Of a stretch of DNA of 32,486 bases, positions 1-7,872 are shown one piece after another. The DNA comes from Candidatus Latescibacterota bacterium. GTDB lineage: Bacteria; Krumholzibacteriota; Krumholzibacteriia; LZORAL124-64-63. A program made the position numbers and the translations under genes. The stretch covers positions 1 through 32,486 of the forward strand of contig JAUSBL010000003.1 in assembly GCA_030658975.1 (NCBI GenBank), in the 5' to 3' direction. The notes below the pieces were generated by a model, which did not search any database, had not been told where the DNA came from, and was given only the letters and a program-made list of their open reading frames with translations. Numbering within the stretch: position 1 is the stretch's first letter; each line of letters opens with the position of its first letter.

Positions 1-7
1 CACGACC

Positions 8-1132
8 CTATTTTGAGCGGGCGTGCCACGCAGCCAGAACCTCGGCCTCGCGCGCCGCTTCCAGCCCGCTGCGCAGCGCATCGGTCCGGTCCTGCGGCAG
101 CGTCTTCCACCAGTCGAGGGTGTCGCGCACCGTCTCGGAGAGGGGGCGCAGGACCATGCCGTCGGACAGGGCGCGGTCGACGCGGATGGTGCCGACGCCG
201 GCCTCCTCGTAGGTGGGGATCCAGCAGGGCAGGTCGCTCCAGGCCTGGACCTGGTTCTCGGCCAGGAAGTCGCGGCCGACCCAGGTGAAGGTGGCGTCGG
301 AGCCGGAGACGGCGCGGCAGGTCTCGAGCAGCTCGCCCATCGTCAGCTCGCCCGGCGGCGAGACGGCGTTGTGCAGGCCGACGAGGCGCTTCTCCAGGCC
401 CAGGACCAGGAAGTCGGCCAGGTCGCGCACGTCGATGATCTGCACGGCCTCGCCGGGGCCCTCCGGGGCGAGCACCTCGCCGCCGCGGGCCACGCGCACC
501 GGCCAGTAGGTGAAGCGGTCGCTGCCGTCCAGCGGTCCGACGATCAGGCCGGGGCGGACGTTCCAGACGCGGCCGGGCATGGCGTCGGAGGCCGCCTGCT
601 CGCAGAGGGCCTTGAGGGGGCCGTAGGTCTCGGCCGTGATCTCCTCGACCGTCGGGTCGGGCAGCGTGCCGACGGCCGACTTCTCGTTCAGGCCCACCTG
701 GTTGAAGTCGCCGTAGACCGAGATGGTCGAGATGAAGACGTAGTGCTGGACGTGGTCGCGCAGCAGTTCCGCGGACATCTTCACGATGCGCGGGACGTAG
801 CCGCTGGTGTCGATGACGGCGTCCCAGTCGCGGCCGCGCAGGGCGTCGAGCTTGCCGTCGCGGTCGCCCTCGAGCTTCTCGAGGTCGGGGAAGAGCGTCG
901 GGTTCGACTTGCCGCGGTTGAAGAGCGTCACCTCGTGGCCGCGCGCCAGGGCGGCCTTGACGGTGTGCGGGCCCAGGAAGCGCGTGCCGCCCAGCACCAG
1001 GATGCGCAGGCGGCGGTCGCTGCGCATCTTCGTGAACGAGGCGCCCGCCGGCAGCGGGGCCAGCGAAGTGGCCGCCGCCAGGGCCCCGGCCGCCAGGGTG
1101 GTCCTCAGGAAATCGCGTCGGTCCATGCTCAT
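8..1132 (-). CDS. Tat-exported NAD-dependent epimerase/dehydratase family protein
   Basis: This 374-residue protein begins with a twin-arginine signal (MSMDRRDFLRTTLAAG, then an Ala-rich stretch), so it is probably folded in the cytoplasm and exported by Tat. After the signal comes a Rossmann nucleotide-binding motif (LVLGGTRFLG, about residues 44-53) followed by the typical RGHEVTLFNRG strand. A short-chain-dehydrogenase-like YGPLK (YxxxK) motif lies mid-protein. These mark an extended SDR of the epimerase/dehydratase family, here acting on an unknown, possibly sugar-nucleotide-like substrate. The ATG overlaps the stop of the upstream transporter gene by 4 bp (1129-1132), so translation is probably coupled. 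A longer reading of the frame toward 2413 is only out-of-frame transporter sequence. Family call is secure; substrate is unknown. Confidence 0.88.
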   Translation of the reverse strand: MSMDRRDFLRTTLAAGALAAATSLAPLPAGASFTKMRSDRRLRILVLGGTRFLGPHTVKAALARGHEVTLFNRGKSNPTLFPDLEKLEGDRDGKLDALRGRDWDAVIDTSGYVPRIVKMSAELLRDHVQHYVFISTISVYGDFNQVGLNEKSAVGTLPDPTVEEITAETYGPLKALCEQAASDAMPGRVWNVRPGLIVGPLDGSDRFTYWPVRVARGGEVLAPEGPGEAVQIIDVRDLADFLVLGLEKRLVGLHNAVSPPGELTMGELLETCRAVSGSDATFTWVGRDFLAENQVQAWSDLPCWIPTYEEAGVGTIRVDRALSDGMVLRPLSETVRDTLDWWKTLPQDRTDALRSGLEAAREAEVLAAWHARSK

Positions 1133-2424
1133 GGTGAAGTCTCCTGTCGTTTCAGGGCCAGCCGCCGCTGCGCGGCGCCCAGGGCCAGGCCCAGGGCTCC
1201 CCACAGCACGGCGACCGGCACGGTCGCTACGGCGAGACCGGCCAGGCCGAGGCCCGCCCGTCCCAGGACAGTGTACAACGAGGCGCCCAGGGCGTCGCCG
1301 CCCCGGTAGACGAAGGTGTCGAGGAAGCTCTTGGACTTGAACCGCTGCTCCCGCGTCACCACGGTGAACAGCGTCTCGCGCGCCGGGTGCATCAGCGCGT
1401 AGTTGGACGCGCGGCGCAGGACCTGGAAAACCGCCAGGACGGTCAGGGTGGGCACGGCGCCCAGGACGGCGAAACCGGCGGCGGTCAGCGCCGGCACGAT
1501 CAGCAGCGTGCCGCCGACGCCCAGCCGCGGGATCAGCCGGCCGGCCACGCCCAGCTGCAGCAGCAGGGTCAGCCCGTTGACCGCCGCGTCGATGCGGGCG
1601 AAGATCGCGGCGCGCGCCTCGCGGCCGACCGCGGCGGCTTCGACGATGTTCGCCTGGGCGAAGTAGAGGATCGTCGACGACACGGTGTAGAGCACCAGGT
1701 ACAGCGCGACGCCCAGCAGGTAGGGGGAGCGCGCGATCGCGACGATCCCGCCCAGCGCGCCGGCGCGCCGCGGCGCGTCGCAGATCTCGCCTTCGGGCGC
1801 CTCGCCGTCCCCGCGCGCCGGCAGGCGCGACGGCAGCGCGCGCAGGCAGCGCACGGCCAGCTCCAGCATCGCCGCCGAGAGCAGCAGCAGGTCGGTGCGG
1901 CCCACGCTGCCGACCAGCAGGGCCGTCAGGCCGGCGCCGACCAGACCGCCGGCGCTGCCGCCCACGGCGATGAACCCGAACAGGCGCTTGCTGCGCTCCA
2001 GGTTCCAGCCGTCGGCCATCACCGCCCAGAACAGCGACACGACCCACATGTTGAAGACGCTGACCCAGACGTAGAAGACGCGGCCCAGGGCCAGGTCCGA
2101 ACCGGCGGGCGACCAGCGCAGCAGCGCCCAGAACACCAGCAGGTTGGCGATGAAGAAACGGTAGGCGGCGGGCACGAAGACGCGCCGCGGGAAGCGGTTG
2201 ACCAGCAACCCGAACACGGGCGCCGCCAGCAGCATGATGCCCAGGTTGACGATGTAGAGCCGGGGCAGGCCGTCCACGCCGCCGGCGATGCCCATCTCCT
2301 CGCGCAGCGGGCGCAGGATGTAGTAGCCGCACAGCACGCAGAAGAAGTAGGCGGCCGACAACAGGACGGCGGCCGACTCCTCCCGCCGCACGGGCGCGAG
2401 CCTGGTGAGCCAACGCGTGATCAT
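1129..2424 (-). CDS. MFS-type transporter of the ATP/ADP-translocase (NTT)-like family
   Basis: This 431-residue, very hydrophobic protein has about 12 predicted membrane segments. Its N-terminal signature FCVLCGYYILRPLREEMG resembles the first helix of the NTP/NDP-exchange (Npt/TLC) transporter family and its many free-living bacterial relatives, which are usually annotated simply as MFS transporters. Nucleotide transport is established only for the obligate intracellular and plastid members, so the substrate here is unknown. The ATG at 2422-2424 has an AAGGT upstream. The stop overlaps the epimerase start in an ATGA arrangement, so the two genes form a two-gene operon. The transporter might move the epimerase's substrate or product, but this is inference. 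Confidence 0.8.
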   Translation of the reverse strand: MITRWLTRLAPVRREESAAVLLSAAYFFCVLCGYYILRPLREEMGIAGGVDGLPRLYIVNLGIMLLAAPVFGLLVNRFPRRVFVPAAYRFFIANLLVFWALLRWSPAGSDLALGRVFYVWVSVFNMWVVSLFWAVMADGWNLERSKRLFGFIAVGGSAGGLVGAGLTALLVGSVGRTDLLLLSAAMLELAVRCLRALPSRLPARGDGEAPEGEICDAPRRAGALGGIVAIARSPYLLGVALYLVLYTVSSTILYFAQANIVEAAAVGREARAAIFARIDAAVNGLTLLLQLGVAGRLIPRLGVGGTLLIVPALTAAGFAVLGAVPTLTVLAVFQVLRRASNYALMHPARETLFTVVTREQRFKSKSFLDTFVYRGGDALGASLYTVLGRAGLGLAGLAVATVPVAVLWGALGLALGAAQRRLALKRQETSP

Positions 2425-2491
2425 GGCACGACCTTAACAGGGACCGGGCGGGGACGTCAGCGGGGAAGTACGGGAGTGGGCGGAAGATGTT

Positions 2492-2526
2492 CGCCGCCGT
2501 CCCGCGGCAAGGGCGGGACGGCGGCG
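2492..2526. terminator. GC-rich stem-loop downstream of the diiron-protein gene
   Basis: A perfect 14-bp inverted repeat (2492-2505 with 2513-2526) encloses a 7-nt loop. It lies 16 bp beyond the stop of the minus-strand gene at 2543 and before the next minus-strand gene. There is no T-tract on either side, so it is either a factor-dependent terminator or a stabilising 3' hairpin. Confidence 0.5.
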
Positions 2527-2542
2527 ACGGGGACGTGGTGTG

Positions 2543-3442
2543 TCAGGCCGGCCGCAAGGCGGCCGCATGCCATCGCGCAGCGATGCGGTGTTCGTCCAAA
2601 CCCCGCCAGAACGCCTGCACCCCGTCGAGCATGTCGAGTCCGCCCTGAAGGAACTTCTCCTGGTCGAAACCCTCGGCGAAGAAGGCTTCCTCCAGCTCGT
2701 CCATGACGTGGCCGGCGTGCTGGTCCTCGATGCGGTCGTGCCAGGTGAAGAAGGCCAGCGGCAGGTCGGGCTGCTCGCGCCGTTTGAAAGCCTCGAGCCC
2801 GGCGATCAGTTCCTTCCAGAAGCCCGCGGCGGCCCAGTTCTCCACCGCGAAGCTGGCGCCTTCGGCGATGTTGGCGTCGGCGCTGCCGTAGATCTGGGCC
2901 AGGCGGTCGCAGAAGAACAGGGTGGCGGGCGTGCCGTGGCTGCGCTTGCCCATGTCGTTGAAGCCGAGTCCGAGCTTCTCGCCGATCTTGAGCAGCCACT
3001 CGAAGTGGGCGGCCCGGAAGCGGAACACGCCGCCGTCGACCGAGCCCTCGATCGAGACCAGCTCGGGATCGCCCTGCCGGTCGGCGTCCTCGCCGCCGGG
3101 GCGGCCGCCGGCGCTGTTGAAGATGACGCCGATCTCGTTGGCGAGGATCTCCTTCGAAGCGCGCATCCCCTCCAGCGACGAGGCGTTGATCGTCTTGAGC
3201 AGTTGGGCTACCAGGAAGAGGTTCGAGAAGACCGAGAACTGCACGATCATGTGCGTGACATCGGCGCGGCCGGCCTCGCCGGTCGCGAACCAGCGCGTGT
3301 AGGTGTTGTCGGTGATGACCGGGTGCCGCATCAGGCGGCGGTCGCAGGTCGCCACGAATGCTTCGAAACGGTCGGCGTCCGCACGGGACACCCGGCCGGC
3401 CGCGACACGGCCGCGGAACTCCTGGGATACGGTGAGTTGCAT
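2543..3442 (-). CDS. Heme-oxygenase-like diiron oxidase/oxygenase (CADD/TenA-PqqC fold)
   Basis: This 299-residue soluble helical protein carries ligand candidates of the heme-oxygenase-like diiron (HDO) superfamily in the expected order. They are Glu103 in NEIG, His146 in AHFEWLLKIGEKLGL, Glu201 (or Glu194) in ASFAVENWAAAGFW, and a final helix with His235, Glu239 and His242 (H-x3-E-x2-H in WHDRIEDQH). Known HDO members include CADD, UndA and SznF, which oxidise diverse small molecules or fatty acids with O2. Substrate here is unknown. About 35 residues, rich in Gly and Asp, separate Glu103 from the His146 helix, longer than I expect for the family. The start at 3442 is chosen because GGAGGT sits 5 nt upstream; the longer in-frame ATG at 3625 would add a low-complexity tail with no such site. 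It diverges from the methyltransferase gene. Confidence 0.75.
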   Translation of the reverse strand: MQLTVSQEFRGRVAAGRVSRADADRFEAFVATCDRRLMRHPVITDNTYTRWFATGEAGRADVTHMIVQFSVFSNLFLVAQLLKTINASSLEGMRASKEILANEIGVIFNSAGGRPGGEDADRQGDPELVSIEGSVDGGVFRFRAAHFEWLLKIGEKLGLGFNDMGKRSHGTPATLFFCDRLAQIYGSADANIAEGASFAVENWAAAGFWKELIAGLEAFKRREQPDLPLAFFTWHDRIEDQHAGHVMDELEEAFFAEGFDQEKFLQGGLDMLDGVQAFWRGLDEHRIAARWHAAALRPA

Positions 3443-3662
3443 CGGCGACCTCCTGACTCCGGATGGATCTCGAACAGAGTGGACAGGATAACTCCGGGAT
3501 ACGCCGGCGCCACGTCGATGCCCGTGCTGGTCAAGCCCCCGGGGGTGTGTTAGCATGATTTCACAGGATGCCGTCGCAGGCGGGAGCTCGTCCCGCGTAT
3601 CCTGTAATGAAAAAACAAGTTGCATGTTCGATAGATCGAGCCGACAAGGCGGGGAGCGCGGT

Positions 3663-4457
3663 ATGGGATTCCGTTACGGGGAGGTCCTGGACCTCTGGCG
3701 ACGGTGGACGGGGCTGGGGAAGCCGCGGCCTGAGAACCGTGCGGCCCGAGGACCCGTCAGCCCCGCGATCGTGCCCCGGATCCTCGAACAGGCCCTGCGC
3801 CAGGTCGAACTGCTGCGCGCCTCCGGGCGCGACCTGCAGGGCGCCACGGTGCTGGAGATCGGCACCGGCGCGGCGCCGGTCGTGCCGTTGATCTACGGCC
3901 TCGCCGGCAGCGACGACATCATCCTGGTGGACCATGTGCGCGCCCTCGACCAGGACCTCCTGGTCCGCACGGCCTTCAACCTGCGGGGACACTCGCGCGA
4001 GATCTCCGAACGGCTCGGCCTGCCCGAGCGCGACGTACTGCAGCGGCTACGCGTGGTCGACGACGAGACCGTCTTCGCGGTGCTGCGGCAGTTCCGGATG
4101 CAGTACCTAGCGCCCTACGATCTGCTCGAGGCCACGCTGCCCGACCACGGCGTCGACGTCGTCACCGGCAGCGACCTGATGCAGCAGTTCACGCCCCGCT
4201 ACCTGCGCGCGATGATGCCGGTGATCGGCCGGCTGCTGCGGCCCGAAGGGCTCTTCTGCCACTGCGTCGACCGCGCCGACCGGCTCGCCGCGGTGGCCCT
4301 GCTGCGCGATTCGGGGTTCGGCATCGTGTCCGAGGAGACCGAACCCGTCCTGCGCGTGGTCACCGGCGACGAGCCGGCGACCACGCGCACCTCGCCTCCC
4401 GACTCCTTCCTGCTGGCCTCCTGGCGGGGAGGCGCCTCGCAGGCGGACGAACGCTGA
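3663..4457 (+). CDS. Class I SAM-dependent methyltransferase
   Basis: This 264-residue protein has a clear SAM-binding motif I (VLEIGTGAAPVVPLIYG, about residues 63-79) followed by an acidic second strand (IILVDHV). A methyltransferase-like block, VVTGSDLMQQFTPRYLRAMMPVIGR, appears here as VVTGSDLMQQF, then a proline-containing helix and the LLRPEGLFCH strand. The acceptor substrate cannot be told. I start at 3663, where GGGGAG lies 7 nt upstream; the frame is open to 3555, but that extension is not protein-like. The acyl-CoA synthetase gene begins 25 bp downstream on the same strand, so co-transcription is likely. The diiron-protein gene is divergent, with 220 bp between the starts. Confidence 0.78.
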   Translation: MGFRYGEVLDLWRRWTGLGKPRPENRAARGPVSPAIVPRILEQALRQVELLRASGRDLQGATVLEIGTGAAPVVPLIYGLAGSDDIILVDHVRALDQDLLVRTAFNLRGHSREISERLGLPERDVLQRLRVVDDETVFAVLRQFRMQYLAPYDLLEATLPDHGVDVVTGSDLMQQFTPRYLRAMMPVIGRLLRPEGLFCHCVDRADRLAAVALLRDSGFGIVSEETEPVLRVVTGDEPATTRTSPPDSFLLASWRGGASQADER

Positions 4458-4482
4458 CCGTCCGAACGCGGAGGCTTCCCCC

Positions 4483-6243
4483 TTGCAGAATCTCGCTCTG
4501 GACATCCGGGATCGGGCCCGCGGCCGCGGTGCGCGCGTCGCGATGCGTCACAAGTCGGACGGCCGCTGGCTGGAGATCACCTACGCGGAACTGGACGCGA
4601 CGGTCGAGCGCATCGCGGCGGGGCTGGTGCGCCTGGGCGTGACTCCGGGCGACCGCGTGGCGCTGTACGCGCCCAACATGCCCGCCTGGACGCTGTGCGA
4701 CCTCGCCGTGCTGTCGGTCGGGGCGGTCACGGTCCCGGTCTACGCCACCAGCACCGCAGAACAGCTCGCTGCGATCGTCGAGGACTCCGGCGCGCGCGTG
4801 CTGGTCGCCGGCACGCCGCAGGAGGCGGTGACCGCGGCGGGCGTCGCCGCCGGCCGGACCCTGATCCTGTGCGAAGGCGAGGCGCCCGCGCAGGCGCCGG
4901 GCGCGATCGCCCTGGCCACGCTGGCCGCGGCCGCGATCGAGCCCGGGACCGCCGCCGAACTGCGCCGGCGCGAGGCCGCGGCGAGCGACGACGATCTCGC
5001 CTCGATCATCTACACCTCCGGCACGACCGGCGACCCCAAGGGCGTCCTGCTGACGCACGCCAACTTCCGGTGCCAGTTCGCGAGCCTCGACCGGCGGTTC
5101 GAGCTCGGACCCGACGACCACTCGCTCTGCTTCCTGCCCCTGAGCCACGTCTACGAGCGGGCCTGGTCCTACTACGTCTACTTCAAGGGAGCCCGCAACT
5201 CCTTCGTCGCCGATCCCAAGCAGGTCGTGGCCTACCTGGCGGAGGTCCGGCCGACGGCGATGGTGTCCGCGCCGCGCCTCTACGAGAAGGTGCACACCGC
5301 CGTGCACGAGAAGATCGCCCGCGCGCCGCGGCTGCGCCGGACCCTGTTCCACTGGGCCGTGCGCACCGGCGGGGCGTACCAGGCCGCAGACCGCGGCAGG
5401 CGCGCCGGCCCGGGGCTGAAGCTGCGCCACGCCGTCGCCGACCGCCTGGTGCTGCGGAAGATCCGCGACCTGATGGGCGGGCCCAAGAGCGTCCTGTCGG
5501 CGGGCGGGGCGCCCCTGTCGTCGGACATCGAGAACTTCTTCCTGGCGGCGGGCCTGCTGATCTGCCAGGGCTACGGGCTGACCGAGACGGCGCCCATGAT
5601 CACCTGCAACGCGCCCGGCGCCTGGCGCTTCGGCACCGTGGGCAAGCCCATCGACGGCGTCGAGGTGCGCATCGCCGACGACGGGGAGATCCTCGTGCGC
5701 GGCCCCAACGTCACCGCCGGCTACCACAACCGGCCGGCGGAGACCGCCGCCGCCCTGCGCGACGGCTGGCTCCACACCGGCGACATCGGGCACCTCGACG
5801 CGGACGGCTACCTGGTGGTCACCGACCGCATCAAGGACCTGATCGTCACCTCGACCGGCAAGAAAGTCGCGCCGCAGCGCATCGAGATGCTCGTGGGCGG
5901 CGATCACTTCATCGACCAGCTGGCCGTCGTCGGCGACCGCCGCCAGTACGTCAGCGCCCTGGTCGTGCCCGCCTTCGAGGCGCTCAAGGCGTGGGCGCTG
6001 GAGAAGCGCATCGCCTTCCGCGACCACGAGGACCTGATCGGCAAGCCCGAGGTGGTGCAGCTCATGGAGGAGCGGATCCGCTCGCGCTCCCAGCAGCTCG
6101 CGCCCTTCGAGACGATCCGCAAGTTCACGCTGCTGGCCCGTCAGTTCACGCAGCAGACCGGGGAGATCACCCCGACGCTGAAGGTGCGGCGCAAGGTGAT
6201 CGCTGAGAAGTACCGCCACCTCATCGACCGCATGTACAACTGA
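4483..6243 (+). CDS. Long-chain fatty-acid-CoA ligase (AMP-forming synthetase)
   Basis: This 586-residue enzyme activates a carboxylic acid, probably a long-chain fatty acid, with ATP and CoA through an acyl-adenylate. Visible adenylate-forming motifs are IIYTSGTTGDPKG (about 175-187), YGLTETAP (about 364), GDIGHLDADGYL (about 433), RIKDLIVTSTGKKVAP (the C-terminal hinge and catalytic-lysine area, about 450-465) and a long-chain-type C-terminus with SRSQQLAPFETIRKF. The length fits the FadD15/bubblegum-like long-chain group. The start is TTG at 4483, with GGAGG about 9 nt upstream; the family is otherwise well covered from this point. It follows the methyltransferase by 25 bp. A strong stem-loop lies 32 bp after the stop and may terminate it. 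Confidence 0.9.
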   Translation: MQNLALDIRDRARGRGARVAMRHKSDGRWLEITYAELDATVERIAAGLVRLGVTPGDRVALYAPNMPAWTLCDLAVLSVGAVTVPVYATSTAEQLAAIVEDSGARVLVAGTPQEAVTAAGVAAGRTLILCEGEAPAQAPGAIALATLAAAAIEPGTAAELRRREAAASDDDLASIIYTSGTTGDPKGVLLTHANFRCQFASLDRRFELGPDDHSLCFLPLSHVYERAWSYYVYFKGARNSFVADPKQVVAYLAEVRPTAMVSAPRLYEKVHTAVHEKIARAPRLRRTLFHWAVRTGGAYQAADRGRRAGPGLKLRHAVADRLVLRKIRDLMGGPKSVLSAGGAPLSSDIENFFLAAGLLICQGYGLTETAPMITCNAPGAWRFGTVGKPIDGVEVRIADDGEILVRGPNVTAGYHNRPAETAAALRDGWLHTGDIGHLDADGYLVVTDRIKDLIVTSTGKKVAPQRIEMLVGGDHFIDQLAVVGDRRQYVSALVVPAFEALKAWALEKRIAFRDHEDLIGKPEVVQLMEERIRSRSQQLAPFETIRKFTLLARQFTQQTGEITPTLKVRRKVIAEKYRHLIDRMYN

Positions 6244-6274
6244 GGGACGATGTCCCGGACAGGCCCCTGTTACA

Positions 6275-6338
6275 GGGCCGGGTATACGCAACGGCGGCGC
6301 GGGTAGGGACCCCCGCCGCCGGTGCGTATACCCGGCCC
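6275..6338. repeat. Long perfect inverted repeat between convergent genes
   Basis: Arms 6275-6290 and 6323-6338 are perfectly complementary over 16 bp (each contains GGGTATACGCA or its complement). After one A/G mismatch the pairing continues for 8 bp (6292-6299 with 6314-6321), giving a 25-position stem with a 14-nt loop. It lies between the convergent acyl-CoA synthetase and CpcT-like genes. It could be a bidirectional transcription terminator without a T-tract, or a REP-type repeat; no second copy is visible in this window. Confidence 0.8.
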
Positions 6339-6348
6339 GCGACCGGGA

Positions 6349-7017
6349 GGAGGTTTTCGTGAAAATGTAGGGGCCTTTGATGGCGCCCCAGACCTGCTGG
6401 CCGTCGTTGTCGTAGCCGCGGTCCCAGGATTTCATCCACATCGCGGTGACGGTCACTTCGGACGTAGCGTAGGAGGCGCCGTCGAGTTCGCTGGCGCATT
6501 TCTTGTCGGTGGTCGCGCCCTTGTAGGTGTAGGCGTCGACCTTGTCGAGGGTCACCCCGCAGCCCGGCTTCGGGGCGAGTTGTTCGGGGGTGAGGGCGGC
6601 GAAACGGGCCGGGTCGTTCCAGGCGCCGGCGAAGGACGCCTCGTCGGGCAGGGTGTAGACGTCGCTGACGTACCTGTCGGCGTCCTTGCGCGTGAGGCGG
6701 TACACGCGCTGGCGGTAGGGGGCCGGAGCGCCCGCGACGGTCTGCTCGACGTAGAGCCAGACGCCGTCGCTGCGGGCCGGCCAGATCTGGGACATCTCCA
6801 GGCGGATGTCGCGGAACTCGGGGTCCGCGGCCGCCTGCGGGGCGCTGCTGAAGGACCCGGTCATCAGCTTGGAGAACGCCAGCAGCTGCATGTCCGGAGG
6901 CGTGGGCGGCGTGTAGTCGTAGAACTTCTCGCCCAGGACGCCGCCGCAGCCCGTCAGGACCGCCGCCGCGCCGGCCAGGATCGTCAGGAAGGTCAGGGTC
7001 CGCACGGCCGTCGTCAT
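6349..7017 (-). CDS. CpcT/CpeT-family lipoprotein, 3' end lacking its stop codon
   Basis: The N-terminus is a lipoprotein signal ending in the lipobox LTGC (Cys24). The rest matches the CpcT/CpeT family from memory: LMTGSFSSAPQAAADPEF, IWPARSDGVWLYVEQ, YRQRVYRL, GCGVTLDKVDAYTYKG, ASYATSEVTVT and SWDRGYDNDGQQVWG. In cyanobacteria these are phycobilin lyases; relatives in heterotrophs have no established role, and nothing here suggests phycobilisomes. The ATG at 7017 has GGAG upstream. Family similarity stops near GPYIFTK (about residue 221), where a stop is expected, but the frame stays open through the adjacent hairpin and antisense to the synthetase gene as far as 4360. The other two minus frames stop at 6270 and 6221. 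The end given is the limit of recognisable protein, not a stop codon. Either a short frameshift, a lost 3' end or a sequencing error explains this. Confidence 0.7.
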
Positions 7018-7108
7018 CGTTCTCTCCTCTGTGGGAAACCGCCGGTTCGCACCGCCATGAATTTGCGCTTCCGGCGCCCATCTGTCCACCCCGGGATGCG
7101 TCCGGGCC

Positions 7109-7155
7109 GATTTCACCAAGATTTCACAGACGTGGAGGGCATGACTGCCTATCAT
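7109..7155 (+). promoter_or_regulatory. Candidate response-regulator box and -10 for the two-component operon
   Basis: GATTTCAC occurs twice, at 7109-7116 and 7120-7127, exactly 11 bp apart, the spacing used by PhoB/OmpR-family regulators. A -10-like TATCAT (5 of 6 to consensus) lies at 7150-7155. The hexamer at the -35 position is poor, as in promoters that depend on a bound activator. Transcription would begin just before the ribosome site at about 7163-7172. Autoregulation by the gene that follows is inferred. Confidence 0.45.
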
Positions 7156-7175
7156 GGGCCCCGGGAGGTGAGGGC

Positions 7176-7862
7176 ATGGCCAAGGACACGATCCTGATCG
7201 TCGAGGACGAGGAGGACATCCAGGAGCTCGTCCGCTACACGCTGGAGCGCGAGGGCCACGTGGTGGTGGCCGCCGAGACCGGGGAGAAGGGGCTGGCCGC
7301 CGTCCTTGGGGCGCGACCGGCGCTGATCCTGCTGGATCTCATGCTTCCGGGTCTGGACGGCAAGGAGGTCTGCCGGCGGCTCAAGCAGCAGGAGGAGACC
7401 CGCTCCATCCCCGTGATCATGCTGACGGCCCGGGGCGAGGAGGCCGACATCGTGGCCGGCCTGGAGCTCGGCGCGGACGACTACATCACCAAGCCCTTCA
7501 GCACCAAGGTGCTCGCGGCGCGGGTCGGCGCGGTCCTGAGACGCACGGCGCGCACCGTGCCGGCGACGCAGGATGTGATCGAGATCGACGACCTGACGAT
7601 CCACCCCGGCCGGCACGAGGTGACCGTGGCGGGGAGCAAGGTCGACCTGTCCACCACGGAGTTCGGTATCCTGCAGTTCCTGGCCCGGCGCCCGGGCTGG
7701 GTCTTCACGCGGCGGCAGATCGTGCGCGGCGTGCACGGCGAGGACCACCCGGTCCTGGACCGCTCCATCGACGTGCAGATCGCCACCCTGCGCCGCAAGC
7801 TCGGCGACCGGGGCGACCTGGTGGAGACCGTCCGCGGCGTCGGTTACCGGTTTGCCGAGTAG
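7176..7862 (+). CDS. PhoB-like response regulator (OmpR family)
   Basis: This 228-residue protein has a receiver domain (about 1-122) with the acidic pocket in VEDEED, the phospho-acceptor Asp54 in ILLDLMLPG, Thr84 and Lys106 in TKPF. It is followed by an OmpR/PhoB winged-helix DNA-binding domain (about 130-228) with TTEFGILQFLARRPG, the FTRRQI helix and the closing VRGVGYRF wing. It is the cytoplasmic output of the two-component pair, controlled by phosphorylation from the kinase encoded directly downstream. A strong GGGAGGTGA ribosome site precedes the ATG. The histidine kinase ATG lies 10 bp after this stop. No phosphate-transport genes are visible, so a role in phosphate control is not proven; the signal may be something else. 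Confidence 0.93.
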   Translation: MAKDTILIVEDEEDIQELVRYTLEREGHVVVAAETGEKGLAAVLGARPALILLDLMLPGLDGKEVCRRLKQQEETRSIPVIMLTARGEEADIVAGLELGADDYITKPFSTKVLAARVGAVLRRTARTVPATQDVIEIDDLTIHPGRHEVTVAGSKVDLSTTEFGILQFLARRPGWVFTRRQIVRGVHGEDHPVLDRSIDVQIATLRRKLGDRGDLVETVRGVGYRFAE

Positions 7863-7872
7863 GAAGTCGACC

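Noticed and set aside
1133..2413. N-terminal extension of the epimerase to 801 residues
   Set aside because: Out-of-frame reading of the transporter gene; the Tat signal and the ATGA overlap fix the start at 1132.
4360..6348. C-terminal continuation of the CpcT-like protein to 4360
   Set aside because: Antisense to a well-supported acyl-CoA synthetase and not protein-like; treated as a missing stop.
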